NCBI RefSeq assembly: GCF_007858445.1
Contig: NZ_VIGV01000002.1
Location: forward strand, 186,001-250,000
Source: Tsukamurella sputi
Lineage (GTDB): Bacteria > Actinomycetota > Actinomycetes > Mycobacteriales > Mycobacteriaceae
Direction: 5' to 3'
DNA length: 64,000 bases
The notes below the pieces were generated by a model. That model worked only from the letters and a program-made list of their open reading frames with translations, was not told where the DNA came from and ran no database searches. The translations under genes and the position numbers were made by a program. Shown here one piece after another: positions 13,163-23,185 of this stretch (its first letter is position 1; every line of letters begins with the position of its first letter).

Positions 13163-14197
13163 CTACCAGGACGGATCGGGCAGGGCGGTACCGAGCTCAC
13201 GGAAGACGGCCCGGGCACGATCCGGATAGTCGGTGATCACGCCGTCGACGCCGTCGCGGACCAGGACACGCATGGTCGCGGGATCGTTCACCGTCCACGG
13301 GATGACCTTCAACCCCTGGCCGTGTGCGCGCCGGATCAGCTCGGGCGTCGTGAACCGGACGAAGCCGGCATCGCCGACGCCGCCGTCCTGCGGGTCACCC
13401 TGAACCGGAGAGATGGCCGTCAGGCCCGGGATGGTGCGCTTCGCGGCGGTCACCCAGTCCCCGGCGTAGTCGTCCACGTCGAGCCCGAGCCACGGCGACG
13501 CCCCGGCCCTGCCGGTCTGTAGGAACTGCTCGCCGTTGGTGAGCGCGATCAACCCGACGCCCGGCAACAGCGGTCCGATCTCCCGCAGAGCCGTCCAGTC
13601 GAAGCTCTGGATCGTGACCTGCCGGGCGAGTCCGGACCGCACGATCTCCCCTGCGACGGTGCGCACGAACTCGCCGCGCGGCGCCGTCTCCGACGGTGCG
13701 CCGGCCTCCACCTTGGTCTCGATGTTCATCCGTACCGGGGACTTCCGGGACCGGACGAGCTCGAAGAGCTCGTGCAGTTCGGGCATCCGGGCCCCCCTCA
13801 CGACGCGCTGTGTCGCCGCGGCCTTCTCGTACCCGCAGTTCATGGTCCGGATCTGCGCGTAGGTCAGGTCATGGATGTACTTGCCCACGTACGGATACTG
13901 CGGGTCACCGGGCGACGCCGGCGCGGTGTCGACGCACTTGCGCGAATCCACCTTGCGGTCGTGTGTGATCACGACCCTCCGGTCCTTCGTCACCTGCGTG
14001 TCCAACTCCAGCGTCGTGACGCCGAGTCGCATCGCCGCGGAGAAGCCCTCGAGGGTGGATTCCGTCTGCAGCCCGAGCCCTCCCCGGTGCGCCTGCAGGT
14101 CGACGGTGCGCTGCGCCGCCGGCGCTGCGCCCGCCGGGGCCGCTCCGACCAGCAGCGCGAGACACACGGACACGGTCGACAGGCGGCGCAGTTCCAT
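13163..14197 (-). CDS. Secreted glycerophosphodiester phosphodiesterase
   Basis: A 344-residue exported GDPD-family enzyme that hydrolyses glycerophosphodiesters to glycerol-3-phosphate and an alcohol. A signal peptide ends near residue 27 (AGAAPA). The catalytic core shows QAHRGG, ESTLEGF, LELDTQVTKD and ITHD motifs near the N-terminus, NIETK in the middle and VDGVITDYPDRA at the C-terminus. These are the metal and acid-base positions of the TIM-barrel family. The start at 14197 gives a proper signal peptide; the longer frame to 14296 does not. It lies between two DUF4333 lipoprotein genes on the same strand. Confidence 0.92.
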   Translation of the reverse strand: MELRRLSTVSVCLALLVGAAPAGAAPAAQRTVDLQAHRGGLGLQTESTLEGFSAAMRLGVTTLELDTQVTKDRRVVITHDRKVDSRKCVDTAPASPGDPQYPYVGKYIHDLTYAQIRTMNCGYEKAAATQRVVRGARMPELHELFELVRSRKSPVRMNIETKVEAGAPSETAPRGEFVRTVAGEIVRSGLARQVTIQSFDWTALREIGPLLPGVGLIALTNGEQFLQTGRAGASPWLGLDVDDYAGDWVTAAKRTIPGLTAISPVQGDPQDGGVGDAGFVRFTTPELIRRAHGQGLKVIPWTVNDPATMRVLVRDGVDGVITDYPDRARAVFRELGTALPDPSW

Positions 14198-14270
14198 GGC
14201 TCGCACGCTAGGCCGCGACGGTGAACGCGGACTGTCCGCAGCGTGACGTCGCGGCTCGCCCACCTCGTCG

Positions 14271-14777
14271 TTACGCGACCTCCCAGCCGTCCTCATCCGC
14301 GGTCCCGCCGACGGTGTAGGTGAGGGTGTCCACGGTGCCGTCGCTGTTCGCTACGCGGCAGGTGAAGCTCTCCTTCGGTGCCACCGCCTTGAGGCCCGTC
14401 CCGCAGTCGACCGCTGTCGCGCCCGGGAGCTGCGCGCTCACGTGGGGCGTGAGCTGCGGCCCCAGCGCGGAGAGACTGTAGAGCTTCTTGGCGGTGACGA
14501 AATCGACGTTCATATCCTTGTCCTTCACCGTCACGGTGACGGGAACGACCGCGTCGGAGATCCTCACGTCGCAGGTGAACGTCGAACCGACCGAGGGGCG
14601 CTTGTTCGACTGATCGCAGCTGACCGAGTCGACCTTGTGCCCGAGATTGCCGTACTCCGTGTTCAGCTTGGTCGTGATCGCGCCCTCGAGCTTGCCGTAG
14701 TCGACGCTCGCTCCCCCGATGTCGAACGAACAGCCCGCCACCAACACTGCAGCCGCCCCGATAACCAGTCTCTTCAT
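14271..14777 (-). CDS. DUF4333 lipoprotein, second of a paralogous pair
   Basis: A 168-residue lipoprotein; lipobox AVLVAGC with Cys at residue 16. It aligns over most of its length with the product of 12570-13097 (shared VDSVSCD, SFTC/TFTCD, VKDKDMNVDFVT and VDCGTGLKA blocks), so the two arose by duplication. It has the same four-cysteine pattern and unknown function. The 188 bp between its start and the brxL stop hold no gene I can support. Confidence 0.85.
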   Translation of the reverse strand: MKRLVIGAAAVLVAGCSFDIGGASVDYGKLEGAITTKLNTEYGNLGHKVDSVSCDQSNKRPSVGSTFTCDVRISDAVVPVTVTVKDKDMNVDFVTAKKLYSLSALGPQLTPHVSAQLPGATAVDCGTGLKAVAPKESFTCRVANSDGTVDTLTYTVGGTADEDGWEVA

Positions 14778-14965
14778 GCCGATCGACGCTATCCACGCCC
14801 GCGTGCGACCGGTATCCCCCGGATCGGGGGACTTCGGCCTCCCAGAATCCTGGGATCAGTGCACGGCGGACCGCAGGATCCCCGGGTGCGTCCGCATGCG
14901 CCCGACCAAGTCCTCCAACGTGAGGTGGTGGGCAGGGGTCGGTGTGTCGTGCCCGGCTCGACGGG

Positions 14966-17131
14966 TCAGTCGACTTTGATGTACGTGACGGTGGTCGCAC
15001 GCGTTCGACGGAACTGCTGGAAGCGATGCCGGAGGTCGAACCTGCCGGAGCCGCTGTACGGCTGGAAGATGTCTAGCCCACGCCCGAGCATGATCCGCCA
15101 GCCGGAGTCCGTGGTGATCTGGCGGTCGTGGATGCCCGGCCGGAACTCGACGTCGAACTCCACGCCGCCCTCGGCCACCGCATTCTTGATCTCCAGCAGC
15201 GCGATCAGCTGGGCCCTGTTCCGGTCCTCGCTCGTCTTCTCCTCCGCCGTGACCAGCTTGACGGACACTGTGTCCTCCGGGGCCTTCGCGCCGATGACCT
15301 CGAGCAGGAGATCGTAGAGGTTGCGCACCTGGTAGGGCGCACGGATGTACGGATCGATGATCTCGATATCCGTCGCGCCGACCAGGTGGGGCAGAAGCAG
15401 ATTCGCGTAGGAATGCCCGATCGAATCGTCGGGCACGTCGATGACCCCGGTGAACAGTTCCTCCACGTACGGGCCGTCGGCGGCGGCAACCGTGGTCCCG
15501 CCGAGAGGTACGCTCCCGCCGGTGTTGCCCGACGGTGCCTCACCCAAGTCCTCGTCATCGCCTTCTGCGACCGCCCCATCGCGGTGATACAAACGCGGGT
15601 AGTCGAGCTCCTCGCGGGTGGCCACGTCGTGCCAAGTACCGCCGGCGTCGGTGTACCCGAAGGTCACGGCGTCCATCGTCGAGTCGATGCGCAGGATCTG
15701 GTCCTTGACGCGCTTGCGTCCCTCGATGGCGAACCGCAACAGCGCCTCGACCTCGTCCGGTCCGGCGTTTCCGCCGGGGTGAATCAGCTTCATCAGTCCG
15801 GAGAAGGTCTTGCGCACACCGTCTCGATCGCGCTGCGAGATCTGCTCGCTCAGGGTGAAATCCGCGGCATAGCGATCGGAGAAGTCGAGGCCGCGCAGAT
15901 GCCGGAGCGCCTCCGCCAGGTAGTCCACCACGAAGCCGTACCCGGTGGTGAACAGCTCCCGCCGGATGATCTCCACCTCCCACCCCGGGAGGTAGTGGTG
16001 GATCCGGTCGAGGTAGGCGGCGTCGTGATACGACTCGGGGAGCGCCTCGAACAGGTCCGAGTGCGCCAGCATGGTCGGCACCGGGCGGGATGTGTTGCCG
16101 ATGAACACCATCGACGCCTCAGCGGTCTGCGTGTCGGTGCCGCGCGAGAACGACTTGTTCGCCATGTAGTTCTTCATGATGTCGACCAGCGTCTTGTCCA
16201 CGCGCTTCTGGCCGGCGAACTCGTCGAACGCCACGACGTCCCAGTAGCCGACAAGGCCGATGGACTTGCTGGCGTTGTTGACGAACAGCTTCGCAGCCGT
16301 CACCTCACCGCCCGAGATCAGTGTCCCGTGCGGAGAGAACTCCGAGTACACGTGCGACTTGCCGGTCCCCTTCGGACCGAGCTCCACGAGGTTGTAGTTG
16401 CGTTCCACGAACGGCACCAGGCGGACCAGCTGCAGGAGCTTCGCACGGGGCGAGAGCTTCGCCGGGTCGAACCCGACAGTGCTGACCAGCAGATCGATCC
16501 ACTCGTCGGTGCTGAAGGACTCGCGCGCGGAGATGTATCGCGCGGCATCGAACTGGCCCAGCTGAATGGGCCGCAGAGCGGCGATCATCCACCGGTCCTC
16601 GGTCCCCTCGCCGCCCAGGTACTCGACGTCGACCATGCACCAGACGCCACCCGTGAGCAGCTTCCGGTTGTTGCGGACCGTACCGTCGTCGATGGGCACG
16701 CCGCGCAGACCGAGGTTCCCGAAGGACGCGGTGTGCTTGTCCCGCTTCTCGTCGAGGATGACGGAGATCTTGTCGATCACCCGGTGCTTCCCGCGATCCC
16801 GGATCGTCGACTTGATCAGCTCGGCCTCACCGCGGTGCACGTAGTGTTTTGCGAGGATGTCGCGAACCGATTCGATCCCGGCCTCGATCGTGGCGGGGTC
16901 GTCGGTTGCGCAGTACTGCGCGAGCAGGAACTCGAGCACGTATCCCGGGACCACGGCGTTGCCCTTGATCCGCCCGACGAGGTCCTTGCGGACCACGAAG
17001 CCGGGGAACTGCGCGTTCGCCTTCGCATCCAGCTCACTCGTATCAGTCGTGGCCGCACCGACTTCCGTCGAGGGGTCGTCGAGGGTCGGGTCGCTGTTCA
17101 CGGAATCGAAGTCACTCTCAGAACGCGTCAT
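14966..17131 (-). CDS. brxL: BREX protein BrxL with C-terminal MIT_C/PLD-like domain
   Basis: A 721-residue AAA+ protein, last gene of the type 1 BREX operon. Residues 40-250 form the conserved BrxL N-terminal region (GFVVRKDLVGRIKG). The AAA+ core has Walker A GPKGTGKS (252-259) and Walker B VVAFDE (299-304). Residues 510-555 are a low-complexity linker. Residues about 558-721 do not look like a Lon protease. They show DIEIIDPYIRAPYQ (588-601), HDRQITTD (668-675) and GRGLDIF (683-689), the signature of the MIT_C phospholipase D-like domain known from eukaryotic MITD1. The ATG at 17131 overlaps pglZ by 14 bp. BrxL is needed for BREX defence and binds DNA in the systems studied. Confidence 0.9.
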   Translation of the reverse strand: MTRSESDFDSVNSDPTLDDPSTEVGAATTDTSELDAKANAQFPGFVVRKDLVGRIKGNAVVPGYVLEFLLAQYCATDDPATIEAGIESVRDILAKHYVHRGEAELIKSTIRDRGKHRVIDKISVILDEKRDKHTASFGNLGLRGVPIDDGTVRNNRKLLTGGVWCMVDVEYLGGEGTEDRWMIAALRPIQLGQFDAARYISARESFSTDEWIDLLVSTVGFDPAKLSPRAKLLQLVRLVPFVERNYNLVELGPKGTGKSHVYSEFSPHGTLISGGEVTAAKLFVNNASKSIGLVGYWDVVAFDEFAGQKRVDKTLVDIMKNYMANKSFSRGTDTQTAEASMVFIGNTSRPVPTMLAHSDLFEALPESYHDAAYLDRIHHYLPGWEVEIIRRELFTTGYGFVVDYLAEALRHLRGLDFSDRYAADFTLSEQISQRDRDGVRKTFSGLMKLIHPGGNAGPDEVEALLRFAIEGRKRVKDQILRIDSTMDAVTFGYTDAGGTWHDVATREELDYPRLYHRDGAVAEGDDEDLGEAPSGNTGGSVPLGGTTVAAADGPYVEELFTGVIDVPDDSIGHSYANLLLPHLVGATDIEIIDPYIRAPYQVRNLYDLLLEVIGAKAPEDTVSVKLVTAEEKTSEDRNRAQLIALLEIKNAVAEGGVEFDVEFRPGIHDRQITTDSGWRIMLGRGLDIFQPYSGSGRFDLRHRFQQFRRTRATTVTYIKVD

Positions 17132-19655
17132 TGAATCCTCCGAAGCCGCGCTGCAGGGTCGCGGTGGTGCTCTGGTACGGGGTGGTCTGGCCGTTGATCC
17201 GTTCCTCAGCACGGATCGTGATCACCTGGCCGTTGTACCGTTCGGCCTCCTCGTTCAGCACGAGTTCGACGGTGCGCCCCCGGTCCCGGATGTCCTGTGC
17301 CTCGCTCGCCACTTCGACCGTCCGCTGTCCGGACAGCAACGCACCGTCAGGGCCGTATGCACCGATCACGAGTTCCCGCCCGCGTGTCTTTCCCTGCACC
17401 GGATCCCGCTGCAGCAGAGTGACCATGACCGTGCTCGTAGTGATCGTCGGGGTGCTGACATTGACGTCGACCGTCACCTTGCTCACGGTGGCGTTGCGCC
17501 CGCGTGTGAGCGTCACGAGCGGCACGACCACCTCCTGCAGGGACGCCCCGCCGTGGACGTACTGATAGCCCGCTCCTTGTTTGCGCAACCGGTGCAGTCC
17601 GCGAGGGATCTGGACCTCATCGCCGCTGTCGTAGCCGAGCGCCTCCGATGTCCACGTGCGGAACGCCGACTGTTCCTTCAGGCCCTCGCCGATCACGTGC
17701 CGGCGCCCGAACACCACCGCATCGCCCTGCGGTGTCTCGCTGAGGTACTCGGTGGGTTCGAGGTCCGAACGCTGATAGAGGAACCCGTGATCCGCGGTGA
17801 CCAGCACTCGACTCGCTCGCATCCTCCCGCTGCCGAACATCTTGATGATCCGCAGCGCGTCGCCGATCGCCTTCTCACACGCGTCGGGGACCTGGTGCGG
17901 GGCCTTGTGACCGGCTTTGTCGATGGTGTCGTGGTAGACCACGAGTGCATCGTTGCTCTGCCACAGCGCGTTCCGATCCGCCGGGCTCATCGACATCACC
18001 TCGTCGAACTCGATCGCCGTGGCGTGCGACTTGGCCCAGAGCGCGTTCCGCGCGGGCAGTCCGGAGGTGGAGGCACCGTCGGCCCGGACCGCCTCGCCGT
18101 GCAGACTGAGCTTGCTGTGGGGCACCATCGCCGCCATCCCTGCGAACGTCAGGGACGGCAGGGGTGCGAGCCGCGGCTCGACGGTGCCGTCGAACCAGTC
18201 GCTCTCCCGGTTCACGCGCTGCGCGAGCTCGAGTCCCACCTCGTAGCGGAATGCGTCGGAGATGATCACGAGGGTCTTCGCCTTGGCCGGCAGGTCGTGC
18301 GCGGCGAATCCACGCAGCGGCTCGATTCCGGGCACGGACCACGACGTCAGCGCGTCCACCTGCCCCTGCCATGCCTCGGCGAGGGGACGCTGGTACTTGA
18401 GCAGGTACTGCTTCTCGACCCTGTCCGCCAGCTCCGTGGGCAGCTCGGTCTCGGCGATCGCGAAGTAGTTCCGGAATCGTCGGTACGCCCCGTCGATGGG
18501 AGCCCACGAGGAGGCGTAGCTGCGGATACCGTCGGCGGCATCGGCCATGACGGGGAGGAAGGCTTCGATCCGGGTGAGGCACTCCGCAGCCGCCTCGAGC
18601 GCGGCGTAGGAATGTTGCTGATCGACGAACCATGTGGTGGTGCGTCGCTTCGCGAGGATCTCGCGGACAGCGTCAGGCGAGAGTTCGCGCCGGTGGATGG
18701 CGGCCGCGAGCCGGCCGATGACGGCCTCGTCGACGACCGGGAAAACGTTCGTTGCAGCCAGCTTGTCCAGCGGAAGGTCGGCGCCTCGCAGCCGGTCGGC
18801 GATGTTGAGGTCACGCTCAGCGGTCCGCGCGAGGTAGGCGAACAGGCGGTCGTACTGACGGCCGTCGCGCAGCCGTTCGAAGTCGATCCGCGCCGGGTTC
18901 CGAGCTTCGGGCCATTGCTGCCACGCCTGATCGAACAGCCAGGTCACCAGGCCGGCTACGCTCGGCGAATCCGTTCGGTAACCGTAGATGTGGGCGCAGC
19001 CGCTCCACAGGAAGTCGGTCAGGTCCGCGTCCGCCAGTGCCTGGTACCCCGTGTCATCGTTGACGGAGTAGTCCTCGAACAACGCCGTGACGATCTCCTG
19101 CAGACGATGGCTGTCCTTCCCGTCCAGCCCGAGGACCTCCGCCGAGAGGAACGCCAGCACGGTCTCGGCAAGCTTCTCCGGCGCAAGTGCTGGATCAACC
19201 TCGGCCAGACGTTCACGGATCGCGGCGGCCCTGCCCTGCACAGCGAACGCTGCCGAGTGCCGCTCCACGATGTGGTCGATGCCGCGGTCGGTGAGCCCCA
19301 GCTCGTGGACCAGGATCGCCGCCGAGTCGGCCGTGAAGAGGCCGTAGCCGGCCTCCAGATCGAGGAGCCAGTTGTCCGGCCGTGCGGGGCGCTCCCCCGT
19401 GCGGTACACGAGGTGACGGCGCCTCGCGTTCCGTGCCGGGTCGTCCAGGTCGGCGTACACCCGCGTCTTGATCCCCAGTTCGTTTCCCTCGACTCGATGC
19501 ACGATCACGTCGTAGGTCCCGTCGCCGAGGGCACCGACGACCTCGTCGAGGCTCGTCGCGTACTCCCCCGGCACGTCGTTCCAGGTGACGACGGGGCTGC
19601 TGGCGTACCGTTCGGCCAACAGCTCGGCTATCCGGTTCGACGGTGCCGCCGTCAC
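17118..19655 (-). CDS. pglZ: BREX type 1 PglZ, alkaline phosphatase superfamily
   Basis: An 845-residue PglZ protein, core component of BREX. Residues about 455-640 form the alkaline-phosphatase-like domain with metal-site motifs IISDAFRYE (near residue 466) and TADHGFLY (near 621). The large N-terminal helical region and the short C-terminal beta domain are family-typical. GTG at 19655 overlaps the pglX stop (GTGA); the open frame to 20666 lies inside pglX and is not coding. In studied systems PglZ is required for both methylation and phage exclusion. Confidence 0.94.
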   Translation of the reverse strand: MTAAPSNRIAELLAERYASSPVVTWNDVPGEYATSLDEVVGALGDGTYDVIVHRVEGNELGIKTRVYADLDDPARNARRRHLVYRTGERPARPDNWLLDLEAGYGLFTADSAAILVHELGLTDRGIDHIVERHSAAFAVQGRAAAIRERLAEVDPALAPEKLAETVLAFLSAEVLGLDGKDSHRLQEIVTALFEDYSVNDDTGYQALADADLTDFLWSGCAHIYGYRTDSPSVAGLVTWLFDQAWQQWPEARNPARIDFERLRDGRQYDRLFAYLARTAERDLNIADRLRGADLPLDKLAATNVFPVVDEAVIGRLAAAIHRRELSPDAVREILAKRRTTTWFVDQQHSYAALEAAAECLTRIEAFLPVMADAADGIRSYASSWAPIDGAYRRFRNYFAIAETELPTELADRVEKQYLLKYQRPLAEAWQGQVDALTSWSVPGIEPLRGFAAHDLPAKAKTLVIISDAFRYEVGLELAQRVNRESDWFDGTVEPRLAPLPSLTFAGMAAMVPHSKLSLHGEAVRADGASTSGLPARNALWAKSHATAIEFDEVMSMSPADRNALWQSNDALVVYHDTIDKAGHKAPHQVPDACEKAIGDALRIIKMFGSGRMRASRVLVTADHGFLYQRSDLEPTEYLSETPQGDAVVFGRRHVIGEGLKEQSAFRTWTSEALGYDSGDEVQIPRGLHRLRKQGAGYQYVHGGASLQEVVVPLVTLTRGRNATVSKVTVDVNVSTPTITTSTVMVTLLQRDPVQGKTRGRELVIGAYGPDGALLSGQRTVEVASEAQDIRDRGRTVELVLNEEAERYNGQVITIRAEERINGQTTPYQSTTATLQRGFGGFNDAF

Positions 19656-22600
19656 GACAGGCCCCTGACATACTTCAGGACCGCTCCGAGCTTGGGGTAG
19701 TTCTGCTTGACGCCGTCGTCGAGGTCGAGCTCGATCTCCGCGGTGGAGAGTGGAAACAACGTGGTGGTCACCCAGTCCTGCAGGTCCCGCCGCATCTCCG
19801 TCAGTGTGGCCTGCTCCTTGCGTAACCTTGTCGCCTCGGCCTTGTCCGCGGTGTCGAGGGCGTGCTCGATCGTGGTCAGGCGGGCCTCCTGCTTGTCGAG
19901 CATGTCGTTGGCGTAGTTCTCGCGGAGGATTCCGAGTGTGGCCGGCGTGTACCGGTGGAGGTAGATCAGCGCGTTGAAACCCTTCTCGGTCTGCTTGTGC
20001 GACGATGCCTGCCAGTAGATCGGCCGGTTCGAGTACATTTTGAGATGGTCGGCGTAGAAGTCCTTGAGGAAGTACTGCCGAAGGTCCTTGCGCTTGCCGG
20101 AGCCGAGGGCGTGCTCGATCCAGCTCACGTTCGCGGTGATGTTCTCCTCGCCGAACGCGACTCCAAGGAATTCGTGGACCCGCGAAACGATGTCGTCCAG
20201 GAAGTACGCGGCCCCCGTGATCGGGATGATCCCGTCTTCGTCCGGCCGGAATTGCGCGTTCGGTACCTTCGCGTCGAAGTCCGCGATCGTGAAACCCGCG
20301 TCGGCCAGGATCAGCCCTGGCTTGTCCAGGCTGTAGCGCCCCATGATGCAGCCGACCGCATACGACAGCAGTTCCCGCGCGAGGTCCTGATCGAACAGCG
20401 TGCGGTACTCTTCCTCGCTCCGAGGCGCCCCCTTGTTCGGCGCATACCTGAAGTAGGGATTGCGAGTCAAGGAGACGCGATCGAGCGCCACGTCGGTCGG
20501 CACTTCGTCTTGTAGCCCGTAGAGTTCGGCGAAATACCTGTTGTTCCTCTGCTCCAGTTCGCGTGATCGCAGGGTGACATCCACCGCGTCTCCCCAAAGG
20601 GATTCTGCGGATTCGACAAGACCCCCATTCCCCAGTCCGACAATTGGCAACATCCGAAACTCCCACGAGATTTCGCTCGAGTTCCAGTCATCACGAAACA
20701 ATACGACCAGTTCGTTTGTCACGCCCGCGACTAAGGTTCGGTCAATCGGCAGAATTGGCAATGACGCGACGATGCCGACTTCCATTCCGAACCCTGGCGC
20801 CAGCGCTCGGGCAAGAACATCTGCCGTCGTCGAGTTCAGGAACCCGATTACTGCATCGAGATGCCCCTGGTCGCTACTGATGAACGGCGCCTTGTCGTTC
20901 GGAATCGAACTCTCGTCGAATCGAAACGCCGAAACGCTACTGATACGAGACCACGTGACCATTCTATCGAAATAGTAGTCTGGATTACGAATCACCGAGC
21001 GGGGGCGAAATCGCCATAGTTCTCGTCCATCATCTTCCCAGTTGATCACATACTCTCGATTTCCCCACCATTTACGAAACGAGCCCCCCTTGTTATGGGG
21101 AAACCAACGCTTCCGAGAAGCTCTCGATTCTTCCCGGCTCGCCATCCTGAATCCGGTGCGGCCTGCTGAAACCTCAAACCACATCCGAAGGAATCGTTCA
21201 TTGTCGCCTGTCTGAAGCCCTACCGACGGTGTGGCAACTTCACGCAGCGGTGTCCCTACATTGAAGGTGTGAGCCATGGCCTTCGAAATCCAATACACGA
21301 CGGGCGACTCGGGGACGTGACAGAAGTCGGCTATCGACGCCTCGTAGCGGTTATGCGCCTCTTCATCAGTAACCGCCTTGAGAAGCATGGTGTCCTTCTC
21401 AGACTCGTTTCGGCCCTCGACAAGCCGGAAGAAAGCGCCTCGACTGCCGGGGCTCGACGCAACGTCGATGACATACGCCGCAGTCTGGACGACTTCGCCG
21501 CCGATCGAGTCGAACCCTCTCGCACCGAGGTGCGCCATCGTGGCGAGGTGTCCCCACTCGGGGAGCCGCGCGCGGAACTTGCGATACGACGTCAGGAACA
21601 TCCACGATTGCATGGTCACCATCGCGACAGAGCCGGCCGGGCGGGCGAGCTCCGCGTTCCGCTCGATGAACATCGCGTAGAGGTCGGACTTGGTCTCGGG
21701 GAACCGCGCCTTCGCGAAGTCGCTGAGCTGCCCGCCCATATTGCCGCTGCCCAGATACGGCGGGTTGGCGACGACGACGTGATACTGATCGTCCTCGAGC
21801 GCATCGGCCTGGCGGTACAGGCGGCGTGCCCGGGTGATCACCTCTCGACGCGCCTCGACGGTGGTGTCGCCGCCCTCCGACTGCTCGGCATCGATCAGGA
21901 TCCGGCGGAGGACGGCCATGCCCACCGGGTCGACGCGGATCAGTGACCCGAACGTATCGGCGTGTACGAACGACTGCAGGAGCCCCTCGAGAGCAGCGCG
22001 ATCCTCGCGATCGAGGCCCTGCGCCAGGAGCTCCACATCGTCACCGTCGAAGACCAGCGGTTCGATCCGGACGATGTCAGGGCGGACGGGGTCACCGTCG
22101 ACGTTGCGGGTGAGGAACCTGCGGTCCTTCTCCCGCGCCTTCATGGCCAGCGCGAACGAGGCGAGCTGCGCGGCACGCGAATCGATTTCGAGTCCGCGCA
22201 GGTTGTGCGTGAGGATCTTCTGGGGGATCTCGGTTCGCGCGTATCCCGCTTCCTCGTAGATGTGGAAGAGCAGGTCGAACGCGTAGGTGAGCATGTGGCC
22301 GGAACCGCACGCAGGGTCGACCAGCCGGATTTCCTCGGGCGATTCCACCGTGACCCCCGTGTCCGCCTGCCCGTCGATGGGTTCCACGAAGTACGGCATG
22401 TGTTCGCGAAGGCCGCTGGCGGGCCGGGATCGCAACCACAGGCGTCCGAGCGAGTTCTCCACCAGGTACCGGACGATCCAGTGCGGTGTGAACAGTTGGG
22501 TGACGGCGGGGAGCTCCGCGGCGTCGATCGGCACCTTCGCCTTGTTGATCTCGTCCTTCAGATCGGAGTTGTAGAACTGATAGAGCCAGCCGACCACCTC

Positions 22601-23185
22601 GACGGTCGCGCAGGCATCGTCGTCCATGACGGCGACGGCGCGCTCCCGAACGGAGGTAGGCGCGAGCAGGTCGGCGGGTACCAGCAGGCGGATCCAGTCG
22701 GCCGGCCCGGTGAACACCTCCGGCATCGCGGGGTACCAGGCCACGAACATCGCGCGGAGCAGCAGCGCGTACGCCTCGAGCTCGGGATTCGCCGACGTGC
22801 GCCGCCCACTGAGCAGCGCGGATACCTCGGATCTCGTGCGCTCGGAGATCTCGTCACCGAACTCCCCAGACTGCGCCTTGAGAAGGATCTCGGGCAAGTT
22901 CGACGCGGAACCTTCCGCTGGCGATACCACTCGATACAGACCGGAGAAACCGCGCACGTCCATGAACCGCGCCGCCGTGAGGCGGTTGAACCAGGTGTGG
23001 GCGGCGGTGTCCGCGACCCAAATCTCGCCGTGCTCGGCGACCGCGGACCTCAGGGCGGCGACGTCATTCGGATACTCCGCGGCGATCTTCGGATCGTTCA
23101 GGGCCTGCGTGACAAGGCCCGCCATCTGATCGAGGAGGGTGACGCGGGCCGCCGTGGCGAACTTCTCGAGCTTCGACGAATCCAC
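19652..23185 (-). CDS. pglX: BREX type 1 adenine-specific DNA methyltransferase PglX
   Basis: A 1177-residue Class I N6-adenine methyltransferase that marks host DNA at the BREX site. SAM-binding motif I is DPACGSG (290-296); catalytic NPPY is at 474-477. Residues about 620-880 form the target-recognition region. The DNA encoding that part (about 20,550-21,300) is clearly AT-richer than the rest of the gene, which suggests exchange of specificity. GTG start at 23185 shares one base with the brxC stop (TAGTG). The recognition sequence cannot be predicted from this sequence. Confidence 0.95.
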   Translation of the reverse strand: MDSSKLEKFATAARVTLLDQMAGLVTQALNDPKIAAEYPNDVAALRSAVAEHGEIWVADTAAHTWFNRLTAARFMDVRGFSGLYRVVSPAEGSASNLPEILLKAQSGEFGDEISERTRSEVSALLSGRRTSANPELEAYALLLRAMFVAWYPAMPEVFTGPADWIRLLVPADLLAPTSVRERAVAVMDDDACATVEVVGWLYQFYNSDLKDEINKAKVPIDAAELPAVTQLFTPHWIVRYLVENSLGRLWLRSRPASGLREHMPYFVEPIDGQADTGVTVESPEEIRLVDPACGSGHMLTYAFDLLFHIYEEAGYARTEIPQKILTHNLRGLEIDSRAAQLASFALAMKAREKDRRFLTRNVDGDPVRPDIVRIEPLVFDGDDVELLAQGLDREDRAALEGLLQSFVHADTFGSLIRVDPVGMAVLRRILIDAEQSEGGDTTVEARREVITRARRLYRQADALEDDQYHVVVANPPYLGSGNMGGQLSDFAKARFPETKSDLYAMFIERNAELARPAGSVAMVTMQSWMFLTSYRKFRARLPEWGHLATMAHLGARGFDSIGGEVVQTAAYVIDVASSPGSRGAFFRLVEGRNESEKDTMLLKAVTDEEAHNRYEASIADFCHVPESPVVYWISKAMAHTFNVGTPLREVATPSVGLQTGDNERFLRMWFEVSAGRTGFRMASREESRASRKRWFPHNKGGSFRKWWGNREYVINWEDDGRELWRFRPRSVIRNPDYYFDRMVTWSRISSVSAFRFDESSIPNDKAPFISSDQGHLDAVIGFLNSTTADVLARALAPGFGMEVGIVASLPILPIDRTLVAGVTNELVVLFRDDWNSSEISWEFRMLPIVGLGNGGLVESAESLWGDAVDVTLRSRELEQRNNRYFAELYGLQDEVPTDVALDRVSLTRNPYFRYAPNKGAPRSEEEYRTLFDQDLARELLSYAVGCIMGRYSLDKPGLILADAGFTIADFDAKVPNAQFRPDEDGIIPITGAAYFLDDIVSRVHEFLGVAFGEENITANVSWIEHALGSGKRKDLRQYFLKDFYADHLKMYSNRPIYWQASSHKQTEKGFNALIYLHRYTPATLGILRENYANDMLDKQEARLTTIEHALDTADKAEATRLRKEQATLTEMRRDLQDWVTTTLFPLSTAEIELDLDDGVKQNYPKLGAVLKYVRGLS

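Noticed and set aside
19656-20666. N-terminal extension of PglZ
   Set aside because: It lies inside pglX in another frame and is Arg-rich shadow sequence.
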